Under the pieces are notes generated by a model that was not told the DNA's origin, did not search any database, and saw nothing but the letters and a program-made list of their open reading frames with translations. Shown one piece after another: positions 54,909 to 63,428 of a stretch of DNA of 64,000 nt. Positions within the stretch are counted from its first letter, which is position 1. Each line of letters starts with the position of its first letter. This DNA comes from Veillonella infantium (GTDB lineage Bacteria > Bacillota > Negativicutes > Veillonellales > Veillonellaceae). The position numbers and the translations under genes are program-made. The stretch is from assembly GCF_002959895.1 (NCBI RefSeq), contig NZ_PPDD01000008.1, forward strand, positions 170,861 to 234,860, given 5' to 3'.

Positions 54909-55982
54909 TTAATCAAGAGATTCCATGTATTGAATAGCCTTAGTTAACATATCTGCTGTAATTTTGTACGGAGATACATCAATATCATGAACAGATGTAG
55001 CCTTTTCAACAATTTGAGGAATATGCGATGCAGTAAGACCTAATTGTGAAAGTTTAGTAGGCCAACCTAATTCGCGGTATATTGGCAACCACCGTTGTAA
55101 TTCATCCATTTGTTGGTCAACGGTTAACAAAATAAGTAAGCCATATGCTACCATTTCACCATGCAAATGGTTTTCTTCTGTTTCTTTATTAGTAACACAG
55201 CCATAACATACAGCATGAGCCATATTACTATTATATGCCATAGGAACACAACCCGATACAATACCGGTAGTAAAGATAACAGTCATAGCAATGGTATCAA
55301 ATGCATCACTACGTTTTTTAGCTTGACTGTCTTTATAGGCTTGTATACCATATGCTAAAATTGGTTCACTACACATAGAAGCTAGAGTAAGGCCTAACTG
55401 AGTATTATAGTCTTGCTCACGATTGCGAGCAGAAAGATGAGTTTCATAGTGTTTTGCAATAGTATCTCCCATTCCCGCCCACAAGTAACGGCTTGGTGCT
55501 TCTACGAGAATATCAGCATCAATAAAGCAGTGCACAGGAGGATGATTTACAAAGGCTACGTCATCAAAAGTATGATCTGCAGTGTATACAGCTGCTACTT
55601 CTGACGTTGCAGCACAAGTAGAGGCAATGGTCGGAATTGTAAAGAATGGTTTATCATCTAACTCTAGAGCTACTACTTTTACCGTATCCATGGCCTTACC
55701 GCCACCAACAGCAAACATAAAGTCCGCATCTTTTACAGAAGCCATTTGTGCAATTTCCTTACCTCGAGCGAAAGTACACTCTCCACCAAAGTGAATAATA
55801 TCTAGCACTTTAATCCCTGCTTTATCAAGCACTGGACGAATGTGTGGCAAAGCTTTAGAAAGAGCTGTTTCACCACCGATGATGGCTACAGACTTGCCAT
55901 ATAATTTTGTAAATTTGGGAATACTGTCAAACACATCATGACCGCCAAAACTATAACTAGGTAAACAATGAGTACTACGCAT
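54909..55982 (-). CDS. Iron-containing alcohol dehydrogenase family protein (GldA-like)
   Basis: The 357-residue product is of the group III metal-dependent ADH / glycerol dehydrogenase type. The NAD-binding GGGKAMDTVKVVA lies near residue 95; TIASTCAATSEVAAVY follows. Metal-ligand histidines appear in HLHGEMVAYGLL and near MAHAVCYG. Substrate could be glycerol or another small alcohol or aldehyde. I chose the ATG at 55982 because GGAAGGAAA precedes it; 30 upstream codons are open but have no ribosome site and an atypical sequence. Confidence 0.88.
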   Translation of the reverse strand: MRSTHCLPSYSFGGHDVFDSIPKFTKLYGKSVAIIGGETALSKALPHIRPVLDKAGIKVLDIIHFGGECTFARGKEIAQMASVKDADFMFAVGGGKAMDTVKVVALELDDKPFFTIPTIASTCAATSEVAAVYTADHTFDDVAFVNHPPVHCFIDADILVEAPSRYLWAGMGDTIAKHYETHLSARNREQDYNTQLGLTLASMCSEPILAYGIQAYKDSQAKKRSDAFDTIAMTVIFTTGIVSGCVPMAYNSNMAHAVCYGCVTNKETEENHLHGEMVAYGLLILLTVDQQMDELQRWLPIYRELGWPTKLSQLGLTASHIPQIVEKATSVHDIDVSPYKITADMLTKAIQYMESLD

Positions 55983-56072
55983 AAAATTTTCCTTCCTTCC
56001 TCTATCATGTATATCCTTATTATAGAAACTTCTACTTACAAAATCAATTTTATATGACAACACATAAAACAC

Positions 56073-56116
56073 AAAAAGGTTCTATACTTTCACAAAAATG
56101 AAAGCATAGAACCTTT
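56073..56116 (-). terminator. brnQ terminator
   Basis: A stem of about 18 pairs joins AAAGGTTCTATACTTTCA and TGAAAGCATAGAACCTTT with one mismatch. T-rich tail on the minus strand. Confidence 0.88.
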
Positions 56117-56123
56117 AGTTTTA

Positions 56124-57455
56124 TTATTTATTATTAGAAACAAGACCTTTATGAATAAGACCTACAATAAAACCGAGTATTGCAAAGCTCACCCATCCCA
56201 TACCTGCCGCTTGGAATGGAATATATTGAGTAAATAACCCCTCTAAAGCATCTGGTGCAATACCAGCGGTTTCTAAGCCAGTCATAAGTGCAGAGATCAT
56301 TGTAAGACCAATTGTCCATGCATATATACATCGACGACCGCCAAATACATCGTTAATTAATGCGAGTAAAATAATTACAATTGTCAACGGATACAACAAC
56401 ATTAACACAGGAATGGCAGCACTGATGATTGTCTTTAGGCCAAACATACTAAGACCAAAAGCTGCAACAGAGAAAATAACTACATATAACTTGTAGCTAA
56501 TCTTTGGTGTCAACTTATGGAAGTATGTACCACAAGAAGTAATTAAACCAATACTTGTAGACAAACAAGCTAAGAGAACAATAATTGCCAAGATAATTTG
56601 ACCAAAATCACCAAATAAATAACTAGCACTAGTAGACAGTACAGGCGCACCTGTATCAAATAGACCGAAGCGTTCAACACTAGTAGCACCAATGTTAGCG
56701 ATAAATACATACACAATACCGAGAAGACCTACGGCAATAGCACCAACTTCCATCACGGTTTTAGTAATTACTTCATGATTTGTAGCGCCACTAAGTCGAA
56801 CAAAGTCGATAACAAGAATAGCAAATACTACAGAAGCTAACGCATCCATTGTATTATAGCCATCTAAGAATCCTTGTAACACAGCAGTAGGTGCATCTCC
56901 ATACGCTGGTTGTGGCAATGCATAACCACCAATTGGCGTAATAAAGGATTTAACAATAAGTAACAAGATAACTAATAATAAAGCTGGAGTTAAAATGTTA
57001 CCAATGCGATTTACAAGCTTGTGAGGGCTAATGGATAACCATAAAGATACACCAAAGAATATGGCGAGGAATATGGGTTCCATATTCATATGCAAGCCTT
57101 CAGCAAATGGCTTAATCGCAATTTCATAAGCTACTGTACCAGTACGCGGTGTGGCAAACATAGGCCCAATACTCAAGTAAAGTGCGATAGTGTATATTAA
57201 GCCATAAATTGGATGAACACGACTCGCTAACTCTTCAACATCTTTACAAGACGAGTAGCCCATAGCTACAACACCTAATAGTGGAAGGCCTACACCGGTT
57301 AATACAAAGCCGAACAAAGCCCAACCCACGTTATCACCAGAATGTTGACCTAAGGCCGCTGGGAAGATCAAGTTCCCTGCCCCAAAGAATAGGGCGAATA
57401 ACATCATGCCTATAGCCCAATAGGCACGAGCAGATAATTTATCATTACCATTCAT
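56124..57455 (-). CDS. brnQ: Branched-chain amino acid:cation symporter (LIVCS family)
   Basis: This 443-residue membrane protein has twelve hydrophobic helices. The opening LFALFFGAGNLIFPAALGQ and the GYNTMDALASVVFAILV segment are classic BrnQ motifs. It imports leucine, isoleucine and valine with Na+ or H+. A GGGGG-containing leader precedes the ATG. It is a single-gene unit. Confidence 0.94.
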   Translation of the reverse strand: MNGNDKLSARAYWAIGMMLFALFFGAGNLIFPAALGQHSGDNVGWALFGFVLTGVGLPLLGVVAMGYSSCKDVEELASRVHPIYGLIYTIALYLSIGPMFATPRTGTVAYEIAIKPFAEGLHMNMEPIFLAIFFGVSLWLSISPHKLVNRIGNILTPALLLVILLLIVKSFITPIGGYALPQPAYGDAPTAVLQGFLDGYNTMDALASVVFAILVIDFVRLSGATNHEVITKTVMEVGAIAVGLLGIVYVFIANIGATSVERFGLFDTGAPVLSTSASYLFGDFGQIILAIIVLLACLSTSIGLITSCGTYFHKLTPKISYKLYVVIFSVAAFGLSMFGLKTIISAAIPVLMLLYPLTIVIILLALINDVFGGRRCIYAWTIGLTMISALMTGLETAGIAPDALEGLFTQYIPFQAAGMGWVSFAILGFIVGLIHKGLVSNNK

Positions 57456-57584
57456 AAACGTAACCCCCTTTAGGTTATATATAGAAATAATATTACTATT
57501 ATAATCCTAACGAGGATATGTATGCAATAAAAATATCCTTGTTATGATATATCGGCATAACGTTATTCCTATAAGTAAAGGAAA

Positions 57585-59591
57585 TTAAACATCCGCCTTT
57601 TTGATGTGAACTTGCACATCATAGAATGTACTACCCCAACCTTGATCCGTAGGTCTGTCTGCTGTAAGTACATTAATACCTACATTAGGATCACTAGATT
57701 GTGATTGCCACCATACGCCAAGGGTTACCAACGTACCTCGTTGCACATCTTCATCGTAGTAACCTTTAATTCTTACACTACCACGTTGATTATAGATTTC
57801 TACTTCGTCGCCATCATTAATATTATATACTTTTGCATCTTCAGGATTGATGCGTAGTTTCATCAATTCAGGATCATCAAACTCTAACTCACAGAAGCTA
57901 GAATCTAAAATACGAATATCATTGCCGATAATAAGCCAGAATGGTGCCCCATCTCCATATGGCGGCAAATAGCGAATTAACGGTTCTACATCTTGAGGAT
58001 TATATAACTCAATCTTTCCAGATGGCGTTTTAAAATCTAATTTATAATTTTCAGGCAATGTCATTTCTACTGGTTCACCTTGGAGAATTAAATTTTGATC
58101 ATCCTTAGAAATACGGTGCGACGTACTTACAATTTGGTCTATTAACTCTCGTTCACTATGATTAAAGAATTCATCTGTAAGTCCCATACGTTTAGCTAAT
58201 TCAGAAATCACTTGCCAGTTAGAGCGTGATTCGCCAATAGGATCGATTAATTTATAACCCGTTCCAATTGTATAGTGCCCATAGGAGTTATATATATCAT
58301 CATGTTCTACTGATGTTGTGGCGGGCAATACAATATCTGCATATTTACATGTGTCGGTGAAGAAGCGTTCATGAACAACAGTAAATAAATCATCTCTCAT
58401 CAAGCCTCTTCGCACCACATTTTGATCAGGTGCTGTTATAGCCGGATTACTAGAGAATACATAGAGACTGTGCACAGCTGTACCTGATGGTTTTGTAAGC
58501 ATTTCACCTAGTTTAATCATAGGCATCAATCGTTTTGCTGGTGCATCCACATGAGCCTGTTGCATCACTTCTTTGCCCACAAACTTACTACCACTAGCAC
58601 TCGATAATAAGCCACCGCCTAAATGTTGCCAAGCTCCAACTACAGCAGGTAATGCATTAATAGCACGACAGTTCATAGCACCATTCCCATAGCGTGATAA
58701 CCCACTGCCAAGGCGTATAAATGGAGCCTTAGCTTTAGCATATGCATGGGCAAACTCAATCATACGCTCTACGGAAACGCCACAAAGTTCAGCTGCTTTT
58801 TCCGGTGTAAAATCAAGCAACACATCGTTTACGAGTTCATCATAACCTTGTACATGTTTCTTAATAAAATCTATATCTGCTAAACCGTCTCGATGAATAA
58901 TATGAAGCATACCTAGCGCTAAGGCGCCATCACTACCTGGTTTTACGTAAATATGTTCATGAGCTTGATTAAAAGTATAGGTTTTATGAGTATCAATAAT
59001 CCAAACACGAGCGCCATTCTTTTTTGCCACGTTTACATCATGTAAAATATGGACATCGGTAGCAGTGGCATTAACGCCCCACAAAACAATTAAATCACTA
59101 TGCTGTGCCTCTTGCGGTTTAATGGCTAGTGTATCACCATAAACAGAGCGAAATCCTGCCTGTTTTGCAGGGGAGCAAATACCACGATCTTGGTCTGTTG
59201 CCCCAATACGGCGGAAGAAATAATCTGCTGCTGGGCTTTGAATTACCCCCATCGTACCTGCATAGGAGTAGCGCAAAATACTTTCACTGCCATGAGTACT
59301 AATAGTTTCTTTAAAATTATTAACAATGGTATCTAATGCCTCATCCCAACTGATACGTATATATTGGTCTTCACCGATTCCTTTTTTACCAATCCGTTTC
59401 ATTGGGTACTGTAAACGCAATGGAGAATGAACCACATGTTCGTAATGCGCCATTTTAGGGCATAATGTACCTCTTGTAAAAGCATGATCTCTATTACCAC
59501 GAACAGATACTACTCTATTGTTCTCTACCGATACGATTAGACCACATGCATCTGGGCAATCATAAGGACATACTGATTTGTATTCTTTCAA
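57585..59591 (-). CDS. Molybdopterin oxidoreductase (DMSO reductase superfamily), orphan catalytic subunit
   Basis: The 668-residue protein has an N-terminal [4Fe-4S] site (Cys8, Cys12, Cys16 and Cys44, in SVCPYDCPDACG and GTLCPKM). The molybdopterin-binding body and C-terminal dinucleotide-binding domain follow. A cysteine at about 139 (DRGICSPAKQ) could ligate molybdenum, as in formate dehydrogenase or polysulfide/thiosulfate reductases. There is no twin-arginine signal, so it is probably cytoplasmic. No Fe-S or membrane subunit gene adjoins it. I place the start at TTG 59591, with GAGG eight bases upstream, rather than at a GTG three codons earlier that overlaps that site. Substrate is unknown. 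Confidence 0.88.
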   Translation of the reverse strand: MKEYKSVCPYDCPDACGLIVSVENNRVVSVRGNRDHAFTRGTLCPKMAHYEHVVHSPLRLQYPMKRIGKKGIGEDQYIRISWDEALDTIVNNFKETISTHGSESILRYSYAGTMGVIQSPAADYFFRRIGATDQDRGICSPAKQAGFRSVYGDTLAIKPQEAQHSDLIVLWGVNATATDVHILHDVNVAKKNGARVWIIDTHKTYTFNQAHEHIYVKPGSDGALALGMLHIIHRDGLADIDFIKKHVQGYDELVNDVLLDFTPEKAAELCGVSVERMIEFAHAYAKAKAPFIRLGSGLSRYGNGAMNCRAINALPAVVGAWQHLGGGLLSSASGSKFVGKEVMQQAHVDAPAKRLMPMIKLGEMLTKPSGTAVHSLYVFSSNPAITAPDQNVVRRGLMRDDLFTVVHERFFTDTCKYADIVLPATTSVEHDDIYNSYGHYTIGTGYKLIDPIGESRSNWQVISELAKRMGLTDEFFNHSERELIDQIVSTSHRISKDDQNLILQGEPVEMTLPENYKLDFKTPSGKIELYNPQDVEPLIRYLPPYGDGAPFWLIIGNDIRILDSSFCELEFDDPELMKLRINPEDAKVYNINDGDEVEIYNQRGSVRIKGYYDEDVQRGTLVTLGVWWQSQSSDPNVGINVLTADRPTDQGWGSTFYDVQVHIKKADV

Positions 59592-60030
59592 AATAAGCAC
59601 CTCGCTTATAAATTATATAAACTATAGGATGTATATTTATATTATATTACAGCATCATCTGTATAAGTGTAACCTTTAACACATTTTCTATCTTCACAGA
59701 GATTAAAATCATTGCATATCATGCATATCAATACATTCAGTTATCACAATACGTTGCTATACACATCAAAAAATTTTATATATGTTATTGAACATTTCAA
59801 GTTTTATCGATGTTTATCTGTTCTCATTCTTGCTCAAAGCCTAAACAGATATACTAATAAGCTCTATAAAAATACTGAAAATCTATAAAAAAAACATGCA
59901 ATCATAACTAAAAGTCATAACCATATAGTTTTAGGTATAATCGGATGTTTCAGTAATCGACCTTGGAATATGTGACAAACATCACCGGTACGTATGCGTA
60001 TTTAGTAATGTGTTTCAGACTGTAAGACTA
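59592..60030. other. Divergent A+T-rich spacer, no gene seen
   Basis: This spacer separates the molybdopterin oxidoreductase gene (minus) from the lactate dehydrogenase gene (plus). No coding frame or strong hairpin was noticed. Its length suggests regulatory sites for the highly expressed dehydrogenase gene, but none can be named. Confidence 0.45.
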
Positions 60031-60059
60031 TTCAATCTCACTTCTTTCTGTGCTATACT
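60031..60059 (+). promoter_or_regulatory. Candidate promoter of the lactate/malate dehydrogenase gene
   Basis: TTCAAT (60031-60036), 17 bases, TATACT (60054-60059). The -35 is weak. It leaves a leader of about 105 bases before the ATG. Confidence 0.4.
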
Positions 60060-60171
60060 GACATTGTCATTTGAGAGGATATAGAGCTCACCAGATATCA
60101 TTTAAACTTCATGATATTTTAGAGTGACGTTACTATATCAGGTACATATTTTCTGAAAAGAGGTTTTAACG

Positions 60172-61311
60172 ATGGCAGACGCAAAAAACACTGTGTTATT
60201 CCCTTATGAAACATTGAAAAAATTAAGCATGGACGCTTTCCAAAAATTCGGTTTCTCCGAAAAAGAAGCTGACATCATCCAAGACGTACTTTTGACTTCC
60301 GACTTGTTCGGTATTCAAAGCCATGGTATGCAACGTATGGTTCGTTACCACAAAGGTATCACTAATGGCTTGATCAAAATCGACGCAAAACCTGAAATCG
60401 TAAAAGAAACTCCAATTTCCGCAGTTATCGACGGTCATGACGGCATGGGCCAAATCTTGGGCCACATGGCTATGGAAATGGCTATCGAAAAAGCTAAAAA
60501 ATCCGGTGTTGGTATTGTATCCGTACGTAACTCCAACCACTATGGTATCGCTGGTTACTATGCTAAAATGGCATCCGACCAAGGCTTAATCGGTTTCTCT
60601 TGTACAAACTCCGAAGCAATCATGGTTCCTGTATATGCTCGTAAAGCTATGCTTGGTTCTAACCCTATCGCTTGGACTGTACCTGCTGATCCTGTTGACT
60701 TCTTCTTCGATTGCTCCACTACAGTAGTAACTCGTGGTAAACTTGAAATGTACAACAAAATGGGCAAAGCTACTCCAGATGGTTGGGCTGTTAATAAAGA
60801 CGGCGTTCCTTCCACTGATGCAGCTGAAGTATTGGGCAACATCTCCCGTCATGAAGGCGGCGGTATCCTTCCTTTAGGTGGTGCTACAGAAGTTCTTGGC
60901 GGCCACAAAGGTTATGGTAACGGCATGATTGCTGAATTATTCTCCTCCATCTTGTCTCAAGGCGGTACTTCCAACAAATGTATGGTTGGCGGTAAATCCA
61001 ATATCTGCCACGGCTTCATGGCTATCAACCCTGAATTCTTCGGTGACCCAGCTGAAATCAAAAAACACTTCTCCCAATTCTTACAAGAATTACGTGAAGC
61101 TCCTAAAGCTGCTGGTCAAGACCGCATCTACACTCATGGTGAAAAAGAACATGAATCCGTTGAAAAAGTTAAAGCTGAAGGCATCCCTGTACTTAACGGT
61201 ACAATGCTAGAAGTTCAAGATCTTTGCAACGAATTGGGTCTAGACTTCAAATCCTACTTCGGCGATTATGTACCAGAAGCTCCTGCTACAATGTTCAAAG
61301 GTAACTACTAA
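60172..61311 (+). CDS. Ldh2/malate dehydrogenase family oxidoreductase
   Basis: The 379-residue product is of the LDH2/MDH2 family (NAD-dependent 2-hydroxyacid dehydrogenases unrelated to classic LDH). SHGMQRMVRYHKGI carries the conserved His region. VRNSNHYGIAGYYA and GSNPIAW follow. Codon use is extremely biased, implying very high expression. AGAGG precedes the ATG. Lactate permease follows, so lactate or malate is the likely substrate. Veillonella is known biochemically to use a malate-lactate transhydrogenase with tightly bound NAD; this gene is a candidate, by inference. Plain L-malate or L-lactate dehydrogenase are alternatives. Confidence 0.9.
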   Translation: MADAKNTVLFPYETLKKLSMDAFQKFGFSEKEADIIQDVLLTSDLFGIQSHGMQRMVRYHKGITNGLIKIDAKPEIVKETPISAVIDGHDGMGQILGHMAMEMAIEKAKKSGVGIVSVRNSNHYGIAGYYAKMASDQGLIGFSCTNSEAIMVPVYARKAMLGSNPIAWTVPADPVDFFFDCSTTVVTRGKLEMYNKMGKATPDGWAVNKDGVPSTDAAEVLGNISRHEGGGILPLGGATEVLGGHKGYGNGMIAELFSSILSQGGTSNKCMVGGKSNICHGFMAINPEFFGDPAEIKKHFSQFLQELREAPKAAGQDRIYTHGEKEHESVEKVKAEGIPVLNGTMLEVQDLCNELGLDFKSYFGDYVPEAPATMFKGNY

Positions 61312-61361
61312 TACCTAAGACCTTACAAAGGCCCTAACACGGACATGTAGTCAGTAAAGAA

Positions 61362-61394
61362 GGGGACATAAACACTGTTTATGTCCCCTCTCTT
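61362..61394 (+). terminator. First terminator after the dehydrogenase gene
   Basis: GGGGACATAAAC, loop ACT, GTTTATGTCCCC, a perfect 12-pair stem followed by TCTCTTAT. Confidence 0.8.
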
Positions 61395-61397
61395 ATA

Positions 61398-61432
61398 TTT
61401 TTAACCTCATAATGTATGAGGTTAAAAATTTT
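61398..61432 (+). terminator. Second, tandem terminator before lctP
   Basis: TTTTAACCTCAT, loop AATGT, ATGAGGTTAAAA, then ATTTTT. It lies directly after the first hairpin. Together they suggest that lctP is mostly transcribed from its own promoter. Confidence 0.8.
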
Positions 61433-61607
61433 TAAGGAATATATCATTTTTTATGATAAGTATATCTGTTATTTTATTGTAATCTTTTATTTTAACTGAA
61501 CTTTTACAACTTAATACAATAGTTATTTACTCATCAATTAAATTGATTAAGCTACATCGTCCTGTTAAGCATATATTTTTATTTTTCTTGAAAGGATGAT
61601 TTTAGAA

Positions 61608-63245
61608 ATGAGTGCTATCACCGTTTTATTAGCGTTAGCGCCTATCATTTGGTTAATCGTAGCATTATCCATCTTGAAATTACCGGCATGGAAAGCAACC
61701 ACTGTTGCCGCAATTGGTTCTTTCATCATCGCCATTACAGCATTCCAAGCTAATCCACTCCATATGGCGACAGGCGCCCTCGAAGGCGCCGCATTGGCAC
61801 TTTGGCCAATCCTACTAGTTATTACAGCTGCTATCTTCGTTTATAACTTGGTAGTACATACGAAAGCAATGGAAACTATTAAAACAATGCTTTCTTCTGT
61901 AACATCTGATACTCGTGTACTCGCATTGTTACTTGCATGGGGCTTTGGTGCCTTCATGGAAGGTATGGCTGGCTTTGGTACTGCCGTTGCAATTCCAGCT
62001 GCTATGATGGTTGCCGTAGGTTTTGACCCACTAAAATCTATCATCGCATGTCTCGTTGCAAACTCCGTACCTACAACATTCGGCTCCATCGGTATTCCAA
62101 CTACTACATTGGCATCCTTAACAAACCTTGATCCAAGTCACTTAGGTACATTCATTTCTGTACAATTATTCTTACTTAACCTTATCGCACCATTCTTCGT
62201 TGTTATGATCATTGGTGGCGGTATTAAAGCGTTAAAAGGCGTATTCCTTGTAACATTACTTTCCGGTTTAGCATTAGCTATTCCTGAAACTATAATCAAC
62301 GCAGTAATGGGTCCAGAATTATCCGTAATCTCTGCATCCATCGTTATCATGGCAGTTATCATTATCTGTGCGAAAATCATGCCTCCTAATGATCCTGAAT
62401 ACGCAGTTAAGCAAACTGGTGAAGTTCCTAAAGTTTCCAGTGGTGAAGGCCTTGTAGCTGCAATGCCATTCATCTTGATCTTCGTATTATTGTTATTAAC
62501 TTCTAAATTATTCCCTGCAATCAACGGTCCTTTGGCATCTATTAAAACTTCTGTACCAATCTATACAGGTCAAGGTGCTAAACCTTATACATTCGTATGG
62601 ATTGCAACTCCTGGTATCATGATCTTCATCGCTGGTATCGTTGGTGGTTTTATCCAAAAAGCAAAAGCTGGCGAAATCTTCGGTACATTGGGTAGTACAG
62701 TTAAAAACTTGAAGTTCACATACCTTACAATCATCACAGTTGTTATGACAGCTAAATTGATGACTTACTCTGGTATGACTGCAGACATTGCAAAAGCAAT
62801 GGTTGCTGGTACAGGTTCCTTGTACCCTCTATTCGCTCCTATCGTAGGTGCGTTGGGTGCCTTCTTAACAGGTTCCGGTACAAACTCCAACGTATTGTTT
62901 GGCCCACTTCAAATCGCTGCAGCTCAAGGTTTAGATCCTACAAACTTTGAAGATCTTGGCTTCTGGTTGGCAGCAGTTAACTCCGGTGCAGCTGGTATCG
63001 GCAAAATGTTGTCCCCACAATCCATCGCGATTTCTATTGGCGCCGTAGGTCCTGCTTTGAAAGCATACCTAGAAAACCACAAAGAAATTAACGCGGAAGA
63101 AGCTCACAACTTAGAACATGAAATCGAAGCTAGCGTTATCATGAACAGCGCATTTAAATACTTCTTGATCTTCATCGTTATGCATGGTTGTATCTCCTTC
63201 TTCGGTCAACATTTCATCCATGAAATTCACCACTTCTTCTTCTAA
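61608..63245 (+). CDS. lctP: L-lactate permease (LctP family)
   Basis: This 545-residue inner-membrane lactate:H+ symporter has about fourteen hydrophobic helices. AWGFGAFMEGMAGFGTAVAIPAA-type residues (around 108-130 from the chosen start) and LGAFLTGSGTNSNVLFGPLQ are hallmarks of LctP/LldP. I chose the ATG at 61608, with AAGGAT about ten bases upstream; an ATG at 61596 abuts that site and cannot use it. Codon use is strongly biased. Its place next to the dehydrogenase gene marks this as the lactate-use locus. Confidence 0.95.
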   Translation: MSAITVLLALAPIIWLIVALSILKLPAWKATTVAAIGSFIIAITAFQANPLHMATGALEGAALALWPILLVITAAIFVYNLVVHTKAMETIKTMLSSVTSDTRVLALLLAWGFGAFMEGMAGFGTAVAIPAAMMVAVGFDPLKSIIACLVANSVPTTFGSIGIPTTTLASLTNLDPSHLGTFISVQLFLLNLIAPFFVVMIIGGGIKALKGVFLVTLLSGLALAIPETIINAVMGPELSVISASIVIMAVIIICAKIMPPNDPEYAVKQTGEVPKVSSGEGLVAAMPFILIFVLLLLTSKLFPAINGPLASIKTSVPIYTGQGAKPYTFVWIATPGIMIFIAGIVGGFIQKAKAGEIFGTLGSTVKNLKFTYLTIITVVMTAKLMTYSGMTADIAKAMVAGTGSLYPLFAPIVGALGAFLTGSGTNSNVLFGPLQIAAAQGLDPTNFEDLGFWLAAVNSGAAGIGKMLSPQSIAISIGAVGPALKAYLENHKEINAEEAHNLEHEIEASVIMNSAFKYFLIFIVMHGCISFFGQHFIHEIHHFFF

Positions 63246-63262
63246 GAACTGGTAATAATAAA

Positions 63263-63314
63263 AAAGAGGCTGTAACAGAATGCGGTTTTACCGCATTCTA
63301 GTTGCAGCCCCTTT
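63263..63314 (+). terminator. Terminator after lctP
   Basis: A long stem joins AAAGAGGCTGTAACAGAATGCGG and CCGCATTCTAGTTGCAGCCCCTTT (given here as arms of 23-24 bases with a few mismatches) around loop TTTTA. It may partly derive from an insertion-sequence end. Confidence 0.75.
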
Positions 63315-63324
63315 AAAATATAAG

Positions 63325-63373
63325 AAACACCAAGAAAATTAGATTTGTAAAATCGTATGTTTTCTTGGTGTTT
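63325..63373. repeat. Inverted repeat beside the transposase gene
   Basis: AAACACCAAGAAAA and TTTTCTTGGTGTTT are perfect 14-base inverted repeats around 21 bases. It could be an IS end structure or another terminator. Confidence 0.6.
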
Positions 63374-63390
63374 CGTGTTTTTAGACGCAC

Positions 63391-63416
63391 TTAAATAGGC
63401 CTTTAGGCCTATTTAA
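63391..63416 (-). terminator. Hairpin at the transposase gene end
   Basis: TTAAATAGGCC, loop, GGCCTATTTAA: a perfect 11-pair stem just after the transposase stop on the minus strand. Confidence 0.65.
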
Positions 63417-63428
63417 AAATCTCTTGGT

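Noticed and set aside
55983..56072. N-terminal extension of the iron-type alcohol dehydrogenase
   Set aside because: The 30 extra codons have no ribosome site and read unlike the family, whereas the ATG at 55982 has one.
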